A stretch of 64,000 nucleotides of DNA, from assembly GCA_002205965.3 (NCBI GenBank), contig NADL03000126.1, positions 62,001 to 126,000 on the forward strand, written 5' to 3'. Made by a program: the position numbers and the translations under genes. Positions 21,471-31,619 of this stretch are shown here, in pieces; position 1 is the first letter of the stretch; every line of letters starts with the position of its first letter. Origin of the DNA: Kappaphycus alvarezii. Its lineage: Eukaryota > Rhodophyta > Florideophyceae > Gigartinales > Solieriaceae. Below the pieces are notes generated by a model that was not told the origin of the DNA, did not search any database, and saw only the letters and a list, made by a program, of their open reading frames with translations.

Positions 21471-23005
21471 ATGCAGAATCTGGTGGCCAACTCCACCACT
21501 GGAGTCAGTGCAACGCCTCTATCCAAGAGAACTCACACAGGAGTACAGCGAGGGCACAGTTGTCCTGAACGCTCCGGTTGGCACCAACGGGTTTACCCAG
21601 CAGCACTTCACAGGCCATGTGAAGTCCCTGAAGCCGTTCCTCGACACTATCATCGCCTTGGGGAACACGCATATCGCGTTCCAGCTCCTGCGCAACTGTT
21701 TCGGGGTCTGTAAGCTCGGATACCTGTTACGGGTGGTGCCACCAGCTTGCACTGCGGAAGGCGCTGCAATATTCGATGCAATGATGGAGAACTGTGTGCG
21801 CACACTGGCTGGGGGCGTCCTCGACCCCGACATATTTCGAGAACTGCAGTTGCCCATGAAACCGATCACCGCCAAGAAGCCATCACTGGGAATTGGACTC
21901 ACTTCGGCGAAGTCAATTGCAGCTGCAGCCTTCCTCGCCTCCAGCGCAGCGTCCAACAGGCTGTGTGCAGCCCTCCTCCCAGCGGCAATTACGGATCTCT
22001 CAACGTACCGAGACATCGTCGAGGCGCACCAGATTTGGTCCCTCTCTTGCTCCCAGTCCAGGATTATCCCCTTTAGTGCCCTCTGCTCAAACAAAACACC
22101 ATCACAGAAGACACTATCGGACGCCATCCACGAGCGGGTGCAAGAGGAGATCGATGTGGGCGACAATAGACGGCAGGCCTTCCGTGCCTCCATGGGGCTC
22201 CCCGGCGCGAAAGATTGGGTGTACTGCACCCCATCTCCGGGCCTTAAGACTAGCATTGAACCAAGAGAATTCTCAATATGGTTCCAATACTATTGCCAAG
22301 TCCCGCTCTTCCTCCGGAAACACCATGCCCCAAGCGGAACTGCCCCGAAACTCTCGACTGTTTCGGCGACCATCTGTTGCACTGCTTACACGGGGGCGAA
22401 AGGACGCGAAGACACGACTGTCAGGTTCGTTTATTGGCAAGCGATCTCATGAAAGCCGCGCGACATCCAGTCATCGAGCCGCGAGAAGGGGTCCACCGCA
22501 CAAGACCCGATATTCGCGCAATGGGACGAACTGGCAGAACAGACTTCTTCGATATCACCTTCGTCAACCCCTAGCGCCCTCGAACAAGAGAGTGAGGACA
22601 TTCAACCCACTCACCTCGCTTAACGCGGCAAGAACGGCGAAACACAGAAGATACGAGTCCTTTATCGCGTCTTCCGCCGGAAGTAGGCTAGTGCCCGTCC
22701 CTATCTCTACCCTCGGGGATGGCACCCGGACGCCCACGCGTTGCTAACCGACGTCGCACGCAACGTCGCTACGAGGGCAAGGGAGACCTACGCAAAGGTC
22801 AAAGAAATCTTAACACAGCGTCATGCCGCAGCAGCAGTAATGTCCAACGCAGCGTGCCTGTTGGCCGGCCTCCCGTCAGTTTTCTAGCGTTTTGACAACT
22901 TCCCGCCAACCCTTTACATTGTAAGCCTTTACCATCACGATCCCTCAGGGAACAGCTGACCATATTTTTCATGCATTAAAAACACCCCAAATTTCCCCCC
23001 AATAG
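21471..23005 (+). mobile_element. LINE family A, 5'-truncated copy (best-preserved 3' half)
   Basis: Starts inside the coding region after the RT catalytic motifs and runs through zinc motif, endonuclease and C-terminal tail to a stop near 22887, then a ~115-bp 3' UTR ending AAAAACACCCCAAATTTCCCCC. The same 3' UTR (CCTTTACATTGTAAGC, CCCTCAGGGAACAGC, TTTTTCATG, ATTAAAAACACCCC) occurs at 62160-62352 and, inverted, at 62835-62945. Confidence 0.78.
21508..22890 (+). pseudogene. LINE family A ORF2 C-terminal half: thumb, zinc motif, restriction-like endonuclease
   Basis: The first frame (21508-22260) has NTHIAFQLLRNCFGVCKLGY, LLRVVPPA, a short LGIGLTSA (the family GGLGL motif, changed) and AAAFLASSAASNRL. 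A frameshift near 22260 enters 22278-22574 with CPKRNCPETLDCFGDHLLHC, ERTRRHD, then TRPDIRAMGRTGRTDFFDIT followed by FVNP: zinc motif plus nuclease D...D-x-T. After a stop the next frame has VRTFNPLTSLNAARTAKHRR then YESF, with the conserved K-x2-RY, and later the frame of HAAAAVMSNAACLLAGLPS. At least three frame breaks; inactive. Confidence 0.78.
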
Positions 23006-24494
23006 TAAACTTCCAAGAGCCATGTTTCCAACTGAAGAGTCAGTAGCATTAGTAGACTTAGTTCCAGTTAAAATATTGTAGACTCAGGGTTGACTCTTCA
23101 GGTCCAGGTGTTCCAGTTTAGAAGTCAGTTCCATTAATAGAGATGAGCCCTGCTAGACATGCTGTGCATTAAGTGCTAACTATTTCGATTCATGGGTTCT
23201 GGCAGAGGAGCTGAACCACAATTAGAGGCAGGCCCGCTTAAAGATACTGTATACCCAGTGCCCTTGTAAAATATACAGTATATTAAAAGAGAGTAAGGGT
23301 TATTAAGGAGTAAGATTCATTTATCACTATAATTGTAGCATACTGTATGTAGTTCTGACCATCACTCTAGTACGTAAATTTACGAGGTACTACTGGTCAC
23401 CCTGTAGGATATTCCGGGCCACAGCGCTGTGGACCATATCTTTCAAATATTAAGCCACCCACATTTCCCCACATTACATATCAAAATGAGTGCTTATTAT
23501 TTCTGGAACCCCCCGCTAGCTAGAACCTCCCATTTCTATATTGACACTCACGTCCAAGTGTATTGATTCCGTAGTTGTTTTGCCATGTGTACACCTATTG
23601 CAGAAATACTGACCCCTATTTCCAGAATTTTGGAACCATAATATCCTATTATGTCACATTAAATGAACACGAAGGTCGAGTTGCCTCTGAAACGTTGCTC
23701 ATTGAACGCTCTTTTTATTCGAAAATTACCAGGTTTTATCAAATATAGAATAGCTTGGTACAGTGTCGGTTTCATAAATGGCTCGCTCTGGCACCGTACT
23801 GTACAGCATACGTCCTTTAAAAAGAGGATAAGATAATTTTAAAAAGATGTTATAGTGCCAGCCTATCACCGCGTAATTGTCAGTGCATCTCTTTACGTTC
23901 CTGTGCACACGTCATGGGACCGCCACCGCAGCAGATGTGTGTGGAGCCGCACCTCTCGTAGGTCTACAATGTAGTCAAAAGCGGTTGTTCTTCCGCTGGT
24001 TATCTTACACATATCTATACGACTGTTCTTCCAGCAATTTCATTAAAGCTTAAGCTGACTGATACCTAGTCAAGTTGTCTGGCGGTGTGCCTCTACGTGA
24101 GATGTTATCTGGTTGTAATAAGAACTTTTTACGTTTCTGAAACAACTGTAAAGACACTGTTATTAAAGAGCTTTTTCAGAGGGGAGTGATTTGCTTATCT
24201 CGGATATTGGACTTGGTAATAAAGAATTGGCTGCTATTTCACATCCCCGATTATATAGAGATGCAGTAGTGAAATCGGTTGATTACCGTCGTGGCTTTTA
24301 TTCTACGTAATAGCGAATGTCCCCTAGTACTGACTCGTTAAAATTAGGCATGTGGTTTACGTTCAAATAATTGTAATTAGTGTTTTGATGTTCGGCAAAG
24401 GCAGCCATCTCGAGCGAACTCCCAATCCTGGTTTACCGTCGCTTTGTTCAGTACAGAGGATTTATGTACATACTCGACAATTTACAAAGAGGGG
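23006..24494. other. Unassigned stretch with one LINE tail variant
   Basis: No gene supported. 23020-23130 holds imperfectly repeated GAGTCAGTAGCATTAGTAGA/AGTTCCA words. TACTGTATACC and ATATACAGTATA lie at 23250-23285, and CGTACTGTACAGCATACG near 23798. The LINE tail at 23384-23470 is listed separately. Confidence 0.45.
23384..23470 (+). repeat. LINE 3' end, second UTR variant
   Basis: TACTACTGGTCACCCTGTAG, GATATTCCGGGCCACA, TTTCAAATATTAAGCCACCC and ACATTTCCCC. Related copies: 61868-61940 (plus), 27938-28020 and 48305-48366 (minus), perhaps 27250-27290 (plus). Its terminal C-C-x-A-x-A-T-T-T-C-C-C-C resembles the end of the main family A tail although the rest is unrelated. Confidence 0.55.
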
Positions 24495-24540
24495 GAAAAC
24501 GGGGAGTTCATTTATTGTAACAGATACCTGTGGTGGCTGA
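24495..24540. repeat. Short dispersed repeat GTTTACTGTAACAGAT
   Basis: GGGGAGTTCATTTATTGTAA then CAGATACCTGTGGTGGCTGA. Two relatives: 27157-27195 (GGGGGTTCGTTTACTGTGAC, AGATGTATTGGCT) and 29553-29592 (GGGGTTCGTTTACTGTAACA, GATCGGCTGGCTGA). About 40 bp; origin unknown. Confidence 0.5.
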
Positions 24541-24754
24541 AACTCCAAACTGTTTAATTGCGGATGAAAATGAAAATGAATTTTTCGTGCCCCGCAACAC
24601 GGAGAATTTATTCACCTTATTCAAAATTAATTTTGTAGCGACTTCACTGTGTTGCACATACAAATGAAAGTGATAAAGTACGTACTTGAAAAACAATGAC
24701 AGCGGTTGTCGTATCGAAATTGAACACTTTTATACAGAGTAACGGGTGCAAAAA

Positions 24755-24808
24755 GGGTGGAAAGGTTTGGGTGTTTTACTCTTGGAAGATATATCCGATC
24801 TATCCCAC
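24755..24808 (-). repeat. LINE family A 3' terminal fragment
   Basis: GTGGAAAGGTTTGGGTGTTT, TACTCTTGGAAGATATATCC, GATCTATCCCAC: an excellent match to the consensus tail, only the last ~54 bp. Confidence 0.65.
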
Positions 24809-25091
24809 AATACTGAATGATCAAATTAATTTCGGGAGAAAATCTCGGCGTACCTTAATAATGATCTATGTCACCCATCTTTCTCAGATATTCTGTGGTT
24901 ATTCCTTGACCAGCTTTGGTTGGCTAATTGTCTGGTCGTTTTTATGACAAAAAGAGCAAATTACTAATTTTATAACTTCTTGGAACGACACACGTCTTCA
25001 AACAAGTCGAAAAGTTTCATCTGAAATCATGATTTTAAGTATGAATATTGCGATTCCGAATGCAAGACGTTTCGTAGAACGCCATAAATTA

Positions 25092-25150
25092 AGGGGAACC
25101 AATCATCGAGAGAAATGATTTGGTTCTTTAATTTTTGAAAAATGTGGTTT
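25092..25150 (-). repeat. LINE variant 3' end
   Basis: Inverted match to 27700-27752 and 9400-9440 (reverse complement: CTTTTCAAAAATTAAAGAAC style, then CAAATCATTTC). Starts GGGGAACCAATCATC. Confidence 0.55.
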
Positions 25151-25278
25151 ATCAAGATGTAGTAAATTAACCCCGTACCAAAAAAAAAGATGTATCAAAG
25201 CTCCAGATTACTATCTCTTAATGCCTATTATTTCGAGAAAGAAAAGATATCTTTAAACAATTTAGTCGGCCATTCAGT

Positions 25279-25348
25279 GGGAAAGGTTTGGATGTTTTTG
25301 CTCTGGGAGGATATATTCGAGCTACCCTAGAGTTTTCCAGACAACCCG
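25279..25348 (-). repeat. LINE family A 3' terminal fragment
   Basis: GGGAAAGGTTTGGATGTTTT, then GGAGGATATATTCGAGCTAC and GTTTTCCAGACAACCC. Slightly diverged. Confidence 0.6.
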
Positions 25349-26068
25349 TCAGTTTGTGTAAACTTCGAATCTAAAATGCTGCTGACCCATAGTAATGGGG
25401 AGCGAAGATTCTGTACCAATTTCTGGCAAACTACCCTGACTTGGAAGTACCCTGAAAAATGATTTCCATGAAAGTCCATAGGACTCCCAAATTTAGCACC
25501 ACAAACAGTAAAACAATCCCATTTACCCCCTCACTGGGATAGACATCTAAACTAATAGTAATACGTGCTACATGCTTACCTTGTGATTCAACGTAGTCCT
25601 TGTTCACACTTTACTTCCATTGTTTATGCACATTTTCATTTTATGTTTACGCCTCTGTATACCTTTAGGAAAGGGAAGAGGGAAAGTAGGGGATGTGTCT
25701 AATGTGGGGCCTCGGATGGCTGAGATCCAGGGGAGTTTGTGAGGAAAGCGTTTCGTAACAAACGTAACAAAAGGAAAGGGTTAACAGGTGGGGTTCAAAT
25801 GGAAAGGGATAGCGAGGGGTGTCTTGTCAACATCTCTGTGACAAAGAAGATACCCACCTGAGACTAATAAAAATGGATATATGGAACACGCTTCGTAGTC
25901 AGTTTCAGAGCATGGAAATGTAAAAGAAGAAGAGGGAGACTTTATTAGAATATCTGGAAGCATGTGAAGAATACGGTATTCAGAAACCTCTCGAATGAAC
26001 TATTTTTCTTTCCAATTTACTGTGTCGACACACCCTTTTGAGTGGATTGGGATTATCTGCAAAAATTT
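25349..26068. other. Unassigned spacer
   Basis: No gene or recognised repeat. Confidence 0.4.
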
Positions 26069-26118
26069 AGGATAGATCGAACATATCTTTCAAGAATACA
26101 ACACCCAAACCTTTCCCC
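26069..26118 (+). repeat. LINE family A 3' terminal fragment
   Basis: GGATAGATCGAACATATCTT, TCAAGAATACAACACCCAAA, CCTTTCCCC. Confidence 0.62.
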
Positions 26119-26226
26119 AGCGCGGTTGCTGAACGTGATTGACTCCTAGTTCTGAGCTTACTTGTTCAGCAACGACCTGGAATTGCTATTAATCGTCGAA
26201 ATTTTCATCGCTTTGCTCTTGGTCTA

Positions 26227-26286
26227 GAGTACTTTGGGATAGAGCCGATTTCATCCTCCACGAGTAAAACACCCAAACCTTCCTCT
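26227..26286 (+). repeat. LINE family A 3' terminal fragment
   Basis: GGGATAGAGCCGATTTCATC, CTCCACGAGTAAAACACCCA, AACCTTCCTC. It faces the copy at 26337-26455, about 50 bp away, in opposite orientation. Confidence 0.58.
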
Positions 26287-26336
26287 CTTTCCTCCGTAAT
26301 ACTGACGAGGATAATAATAATGATGACATAATACTG

Positions 26337-26455
26337 AGGGGAAGTTATAGCTGTTTTACTCTTGGAAGATATATTCGATCTATCCTTAAGTACTTCAGAC
26401 AACCATAATCGACTCAAAAGGGGATGCAGAAACAGTAATGACGGAGAAGCTAAGC
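26337..26455 (-). repeat. LINE family A 3' UTR fragment (~120 bp)
   Basis: GGGGAAGTTATAGCTGTTTT, ACTCTTGGAAGATATATTCG, CAGACAACCATAATCGACTC, AAAAGGGGATGCAGAAACAG. Longer copy covering most of the 3' UTR. Confidence 0.62.
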
Positions 26456-26974
26456 TCTTGAAGAGACCATTCTAAGGCCTAGGTCGCCATTTCCCTGACG
26501 GCAATAATAATAACGTATTCCGGAAATGTTAAAAAATGTCCCAATAAAGTCCCTCTCTCTCCGCGGAGTGAAACGTGGCGATTATTCTATCCAATTCCCT
26601 CGAAGGGGAAACGTATGGGTTAAGTTGAGTTGTTTACTTAATTTTCCTGACGTTTGGGTCGTCTGGGTTTACTGACGTTTGGGTAAGTTTACTGTGAATG
26701 GAACAACGGGTGAAATTTCCGCTGACCTGTGCAGTGTGGCGGCGCCGGAGCCAAAGAGCAGAAATTTGCTTGGACAAGAACATTCAGAAATCGGAAATAT
26801 TTCTGCGCGGGGGCCTTCGAAATGAGACGTGTCACTGAAAGTCAAATTTACAAATAATGCTCATTTTATCCAAAATAGAAATGGGGTTGTAGACTTCTGC
26901 GGCTATATCCTTGACAATACTCGCGGAGTTTTGAGAAGGGTGACGTCTGATAGATTCGCAAGGAAACTTGTAAA
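26456..26974. other. Unassigned spacer with a short duplication
   Basis: TGACGTTTGGGT occurs twice in 26650-26685 (TGACGTTTGGGTCGTCTGGG and TGACGTTTGGGTAAG). CCTGTGCAGTGTGGCGGCG near 26727 resembles CCTGTGCAGCGTAGCGGCG near 63222. No gene. Confidence 0.4.
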
Positions 26975-27080
26975 GGGGGAAAAGGTTAGGGTGTTTTTCT
27001 TTTGAAACATACATCCGATCTCTCCCATGGTTTTCCAGACAATCACAATCGACTCAAAAAGGGTATACCGACACACTTAA
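26975..27080 (-). repeat. LINE family A 3' UTR fragment (~105 bp)
   Basis: GGGGGAAAAGGTTAGGGTGT, CATACATCCGATCTCTCCCA, TGGTTTTCCAGACAATCACA, ATCGACTCAAAAAGGGTATA, CCGACACA. Nearly identical to 2741-2840. Confidence 0.65.
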
Positions 27081-27594
27081 CTTGTGAAATCAATCGACAA
27101 TTTCCACAGGGACCCGTAAATGCGACTCATTGGTTTAGCCTGACTTTGGGGAAGGCGGGAGAGAGGGGGTTCGTTTACTGTGACAGATGTATTGGCTCTA
27201 ACCCAATCACATTTCATATCTGAGTGTTACATTGGTGATCAGGGAATGACATTACCTTTCAAATACTAAACTACCAAATTCCCCCCCCTTTGTTTGGAAG
27301 TTTCTTTGAGGGGTCGTCCTTCTTGAACATAACCGCGAGTAAAGCTGCTTGCTCTAGGACCGTCGCAACGGTAAGACTGTGCCACGAGTCTCACGGGGCC
27401 TGTTAGTTGTGTGGCCTCCCAACATCTTTCTAGATAGAATGAAGATGTCTGCTATCTTTTTTGTTACACAACACCTTCCTCACAAGCTCCCCTGCTTCTC
27501 AGCCTTCTAAGCTCCCACAGTAAATGCATCCCCTATCCCTTATAATTTTAGTAAAAAAAGGTCCATGTCATGCTTGTTGATTACTTCTCTCTTA

Positions 27595-27752
27595 ACTGCG
27601 GTGATGTCCAATGCATCATGCCTGCTGGCAGGCTTCGAGCCAGCCATTAGGCACATTACTCACATTACCATTATCCTGAGCATGTCTAGCATACACCGGG
27701 GTATAGCGGAACCACACTTTTCAAAAATTAAAGAACCAAATCATTTCCCCTC
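27595..27752 (+). mobile_element. LINE family A-type 3' end with variant UTR
   Basis: Plus-strand coding word TAVMSNASCLLAGFEPA (27592-27645) is the family A C-terminus. It is followed by the UTR also seen at 9310-9445, ending AAAGAACCAAATCATTTCCC. The coding end appears to continue without the usual early stop. Confidence 0.65.
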
Positions 27753-27884
27753 CTAACTGCCGCATTCTTGCAATTGTTTTCTGCTGGTAAGCGGTTAGGG
27801 GTCCCTTGATGAACAGCGGGATCGAGATCTGGAATGAAGTTCAAGTTAGTAATTGGCCAGTCGGGCTACGCTGTACAAGTTAAG

Positions 27885-28020
27885 TGGAGGTAAGGTTTGA
27901 ATGTTTCATTCTTGGAACAAATATTCGACTCTGTGTAGGGGGAATGTGTGGTGCGTTAATATTTAAAAGTTATATTCGGTTGTAGCCCGAAATATCCTAC
28001 AGGATGACCAGTAATATCTC
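27885..28020 (-). repeat. Two adjacent LINE 3' tails, main and second variant
   Basis: 27885-27927 GGAGGTAAGGTTTGAATGTT, TCATTCTTGGAACAAATATT resembles the main tail. 27938-28020 GGGGGAATGTGTGGTGCGTT, AATATTTAAAAG, CGAAATATCCTACAGGATGA, CCAGTAATA is the inverse of 23384-23470. Probably a tail inserted beside another. Confidence 0.5.
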
Positions 28021-28214
28021 TTAATTTTCCTGAAAAGCCGGCTCAAGGTTCTATGTAGTAAAGAGAAAGAAAACATTTGGGGAGAAAAAGGGGTTGTCTT
28101 TATTGAGATGTATGGATTGGCTAGAAACCATTTGGAGTTGTAAATCTGAATGTCATATTAAATACAGGTACCGATCGTCGAAGCAATGTACAAATCATTA
28201 CTGTCGAATGCTGG

Positions 28215-28570
28215 CACCAGCAACAGTCTACCAGAAAGTCGATGGGAGGCCAGCCAGCAAACAAGCAGCGTTAGAAGTTACAGCCAACGCCGAGTGTCGT
28301 TTTAGAAGAATGCCTCGAACCTTCGAAAACCTTTCCATTGCTGGGCTGGCGACAGTTCTTGCAAACTCCGTGACCACTGAAAACGCCTCTGGATTCCATC
28401 CTTCAAGAGTAGAGATTGGAATAGGAACTAGCCTGCTTCTCTACGGTAATTCCACAAGAAAGTCTTGGTACTTCCGCCGTTTTTCCGCGCTCGCAGCATT
28501 GAGACTGGTCATCGGGTTGAAAGTCCGGACTCTGGAATGGGAGGGAGCGAGAGGATTGACGAATGTTTGA
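28215..28570 (-). mobile_element. LINE family A C-terminal coding fragment
   Basis: On the minus strand: RVRTFNPMTSLNAASAEKRR, KYQDFLVELP, stop, RSRLVPIPISTLEGWNPEAF, VVTEFARTVASPAMERF, ILLKRHSALAVTSNAACLLA, GLPSTF. It matches the copies at 22.6-22.9 and 51.2-51.4 kb. A plus-strand frame covering the same bases (28094-28570) is a shadow. No consensus tail follows on the left; the 3' UTR here is different or lost. Confidence 0.72.
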
Positions 28571-29200
28571 TACAAATCCTCTTTTTTCAGGAAGGAATCC
28601 GAAAGACTATCACGTTCCTTAAGCGAGTGAGAGATTGGTCACCGTGAAGACCGTTTCACTGAACTGCTTCGGCTAAGCCAGTTAGAGTCCGGTTCCTTTC
28701 TGCTGTACAAATCATTATATCGCCTACGTTTTAGACGTTACGCTGCCCATCTCGTTTCCAGTCTGTTTTCATGTATCAGCGGTTATTGATGGTCCGGCCA
28801 AGGAATACGGTATTGGCAGAAAAAAGGATTCAGATCATTATATCTGTAAAAGGTGCAGCATGTACTTTGAAAATCCTGACTTGAAACATGCGGTAAATTA
28901 CGAGATGGCATATTCTCCCGAGCACTGTGTGGACCGGACCAAGCTCAGAACCGATCCAGTTCGAATTTTATTTATAATAAAGTAGTTCAGATATGGTGCA
29001 GATTGTCGAAACGTATAGTTCAGCCCAATGGCACTAGTTGAGTCGCGGTCTTGTTCTTCTAACTATTCGGGCATACGATGTACTAGGAGCCTAGAGTATG
29101 AATACGGCTTTTGTTTGTTATAAACAATTCAGCCCAATCACACGTGTAACACTCCAGTATCTCCCTTCCGCAAAGCCCCTTTTAAAGCACTCTCTATAGC
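28571..29200. other. Unassigned spacer
   Basis: No gene or recognised repeat. Confidence 0.4.
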
Positions 29201-29376
29201 ACCCGTCATGTCCAATGCGGCCTGCTTGATGGCTGGCCTGAGGGTAGCTTTTTAGCGAGCGTAGTTCCTTCCCCATTACTGTGTACGCATACCTTCTGGG
29301 TCGATTGTAGTTGTCTGGAAAACTATGGGATAGATCGGATATATCTTCAAAGAGTAAAACAACAAAATCTTTCCCC
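29201..29376 (+). mobile_element. 5'-truncated LINE family A 3' end
   Basis: CCCGTCATGTCCAATGCGGC, CTGCTTGATGGCTGGCCTGA (coding VMSNAACLMAGL-like), stop TAG at about 29252-29254, then GGGTCGATTGTAGTTGTCTG, GAAAACTATGGGATAGATCG, GATATATCTTCAAAGAGTAA and the terminal CTTTCCCC. It independently confirms the order coding end, 3' UTR, tail seen at 2737-3165. Confidence 0.72.
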
Positions 29377-29669
29377 TCTTTTTAGAATGAAGTACAGTAG
29401 GCATGACGAACTTAAAGTCTTGATTGCGAATACAGCTTTCTCATTTGCCGGGTCGTTTCGTATGATATTGATAGATCTTTAAGAGTTCCTGTTTTGGAGC
29501 AGTATTCATGGTGCGAGATTTGACGACCAATTTCTAATTCCATAATGGGGTGGAAAGGGGGGTTCGTTTACTGTAACAGATCGGCTGGCTGACACCAAGT
29601 CAACTTTTATGGTGGTAATGAGCATGTACCTGAAAGTTTGCGGTAGGCGCTGATGGCACTTCACTCTAC

Positions 29670-29718
29670 CAGTAGATCGGATGTATCTTCCAAGAGTAAA
29701 ACACCCAAACCTTTCCCC
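29670..29718 (+). repeat. LINE family A 3' terminal fragment
   Basis: AGTAGATCGGATGTATCTTC, CAAGAGTAAAACACCCAAAC, CTTTCCCC. Confidence 0.62.
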
Positions 29719-30412
29719 ATCTACTAGCAAGTAGAGGGGAGGCTAGCCAGCAATTCCGTAATGTATAGTTTTATTACCCTCTGTAATTCATTATTTTTTG
29801 AATCAACGCAATATGATGAGCGAAGAAACGAACTTGTTTCTGATTGAAGAAGTGTTGGCCTTACATTTGCACCTAGTTAGTCTCCGTTACGGTAGCGATA
29901 TCTCCAATTTTTTTTCAGCTAGATGGCAATATGGGGATTTTTCAGGGAAAGTTAAGTTTCTCGAGTAGGGAAGGAGGGATAAGCTTGGAATCACTGGTTT
30001 AACCTTTCCTGTACAGACGTTGAATTGGACTGGCGTAGTTAAGATGTCTACTTATCCACGACACGCTGTGCAAAGAAGGTTAGAATTTTTGTACAGGATT
30101 TGAAAGCCATTTCACTGTTATCACATCTAATCGAAGACTTTCCTCCGTGTGCTGTTGAAATTTCTGGAAAACTAAAAACGTGAAATTGAGAGCTTGAACT
30201 CATCTCAATGCAATTCATCAACGAAGCAAAAAAGCATAAGTAAAGCAACTCAAACTTTATTTCCATCTCAACCAGGCCTTCTCCCTCTTTATCATCCCAG
30301 CCGCAAGGAAATACCATCTACTCCAAAATCAAGGAAACCGAGACCCTTATTCTTCATTTCTAATCTTCTACACGAAGCACATCGAAATCCCTAAGCCGTA
30401 ACTCCAAATATC
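29719..30412. other. Upstream region of the decayed secreted-protein gene
   Basis: No repeat recognised. Sequence becomes CT-rich and gene-like from about 30190 (CAATTCATCAACGAAGC, CCATCTCAACCAGGCC), plausibly the former promoter and 5' leader of the gene starting at 30413. No clear TATA box. Confidence 0.4.
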
Positions 30413-30874
30413 ATGTCCACTTCAACCCTCGCCTGCATCTTGTCTCTACTCCTTTTCCTCCTTCTCGCTTTCACCGTTATTGCCTCTGAATATCGCTCCC
30501 CGCTGACGCGACAACATCGAGTCCGCCCCTGTGGTCGTTTCTGCCGATTCAACCTCTGCAATTTTAACCGCACTACTCGCATCCTCCAGTCGCATCCTTC
30601 ACCATCTTCAACTTCCCCAACTACGCCTCTCTCCCTTCATTTGCCTTGCTGACACCCCCATAGGCCAACTGCGCTCCATCAGACCGTTCGTGTGCGTCAA
30701 GGAGGCATCTTTGTCCCAATCAACCTGTTTCAACCACCAGGTCTAGATACCCGCTTTCCACGCAACTTCATCCACGCAACAAAGATCCCTTTCCTGCCTC
30801 TCCGGTATAGCCCGCCGCCCCATCGCTGGCAGCCAATGGTCTTTTTTGCATAACCGCTGTTTCATTATGCCCAT
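30413..30874 (+). pseudogene. Secreted YfaP/DUF2135-like protein gene, 5' part (split by G3)
   Basis: An ATG at 30413 opens a frame with a strong signal peptide: MSTSTLACILSLLLFLLLAF then TVIASEY. The best-reading frame then shifts (30513 onward) to APVVVSADSTSAILTALLAS and runs on, through a stop at about 30747, as SLSCLSGIARRPIAGSQWSF and LHNRCFIMP to the insertion point. Without the element this frame continues into ITNFQVLDPDTYASHP on the right side. So the gene had at least one frameshift and stops, and is decayed regardless of the insertion. Whether decay preceded insertion cannot be told. Confidence 0.55.
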
Positions 30875-31464
30875 TGATAGGGGTAAATCGGCGGGGGAAG
30901 AGATCGTCAGAACCAATTACCCTGAGAAGGAGGTGTTGTGAGCGACAAAAGTGCTACCATGGTATTGTTGAGCGAACAAAAGGGAGTGTATATAGAAGAG
31001 AGTTGAGAAAGCTACAAGCAAGTATAAAAGGGCCAGGGTCTACCACCGACGCTATGCGATTAGCGTAAGAAAAAGTTTTCTTGGGTCTGAAGTTGACTCT
31101 CAACTTCCTACTACTCGGGATTTGGCTTGAAGTTGTCTGCCAACTTCCTTTATGCTTTGTGTTTGACTTAACTTGTTGAGCGCCCCGCTCGGGTATGCTG
31201 GCTCCCAAGTAGTCCTACCACTTCATTCAAACAGCCCCTTATATAGAGTTTTCAACCCTCACATTCTGTAGCACCTATACAGTACCTATGTGCCAAATCT
31301 GCACCGCCACAGTACAGTGCAAAGCATCCCTCTAAAAATAATTAAAAATATAATTGTAAGTACAGTGACAGCTCAGCCAGCACAGCATGCCAACTCAGCC
31401 AGCACAGCATGCCAACTCGGCCAGCGCAGCATGCCAAGGAATATCTACAATTTTCATTATATCA
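30875..31464 (-). repeat. G3 3' LTR (590 bp)
   Basis: TGATAGGGG...ATTATATCA. Contains a minus-strand TATA box CTATATAAGGGG (about 31224-31235) and three copies of a ~22-bp unit CAGCCAGCACAGCATGCCAA near 31372-31437. Matches 36016-36602 throughout. Confidence 0.92.
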
Positions 31465-31619
31465 CGTCCCCTCGCTCAAGACGAACGTCTCGACTCGTCA
31501 TCATTCTTCTTCTGTTTCCATTATTGTAAGTTTCCTTATTGTTAAAACATGGGGCCTTTCAAACGAATAGGGATGCAGTTGATTTCCTATAAAATATTCC
31601 AAAAGTAGGTGCGCGTTTG

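Noticed and set aside
21519..22256. 245-residue minus-strand ORF
   Set aside because: Antisense to LINE family A coding; the plus strand has the recognisable motifs.
24696..24947. ORF reading GKVWVFYSWKIYPIYP, also at 2671-2910
   Set aside because: The repeated peptide is only the reverse complement of the LINE 3' UTR tail, not a conserved protein.
28094..28570. 158-residue plus-strand ORF
   Set aside because: The minus strand of 28215-28570 is a clear LINE family A C-terminus, so this frame is a shadow.
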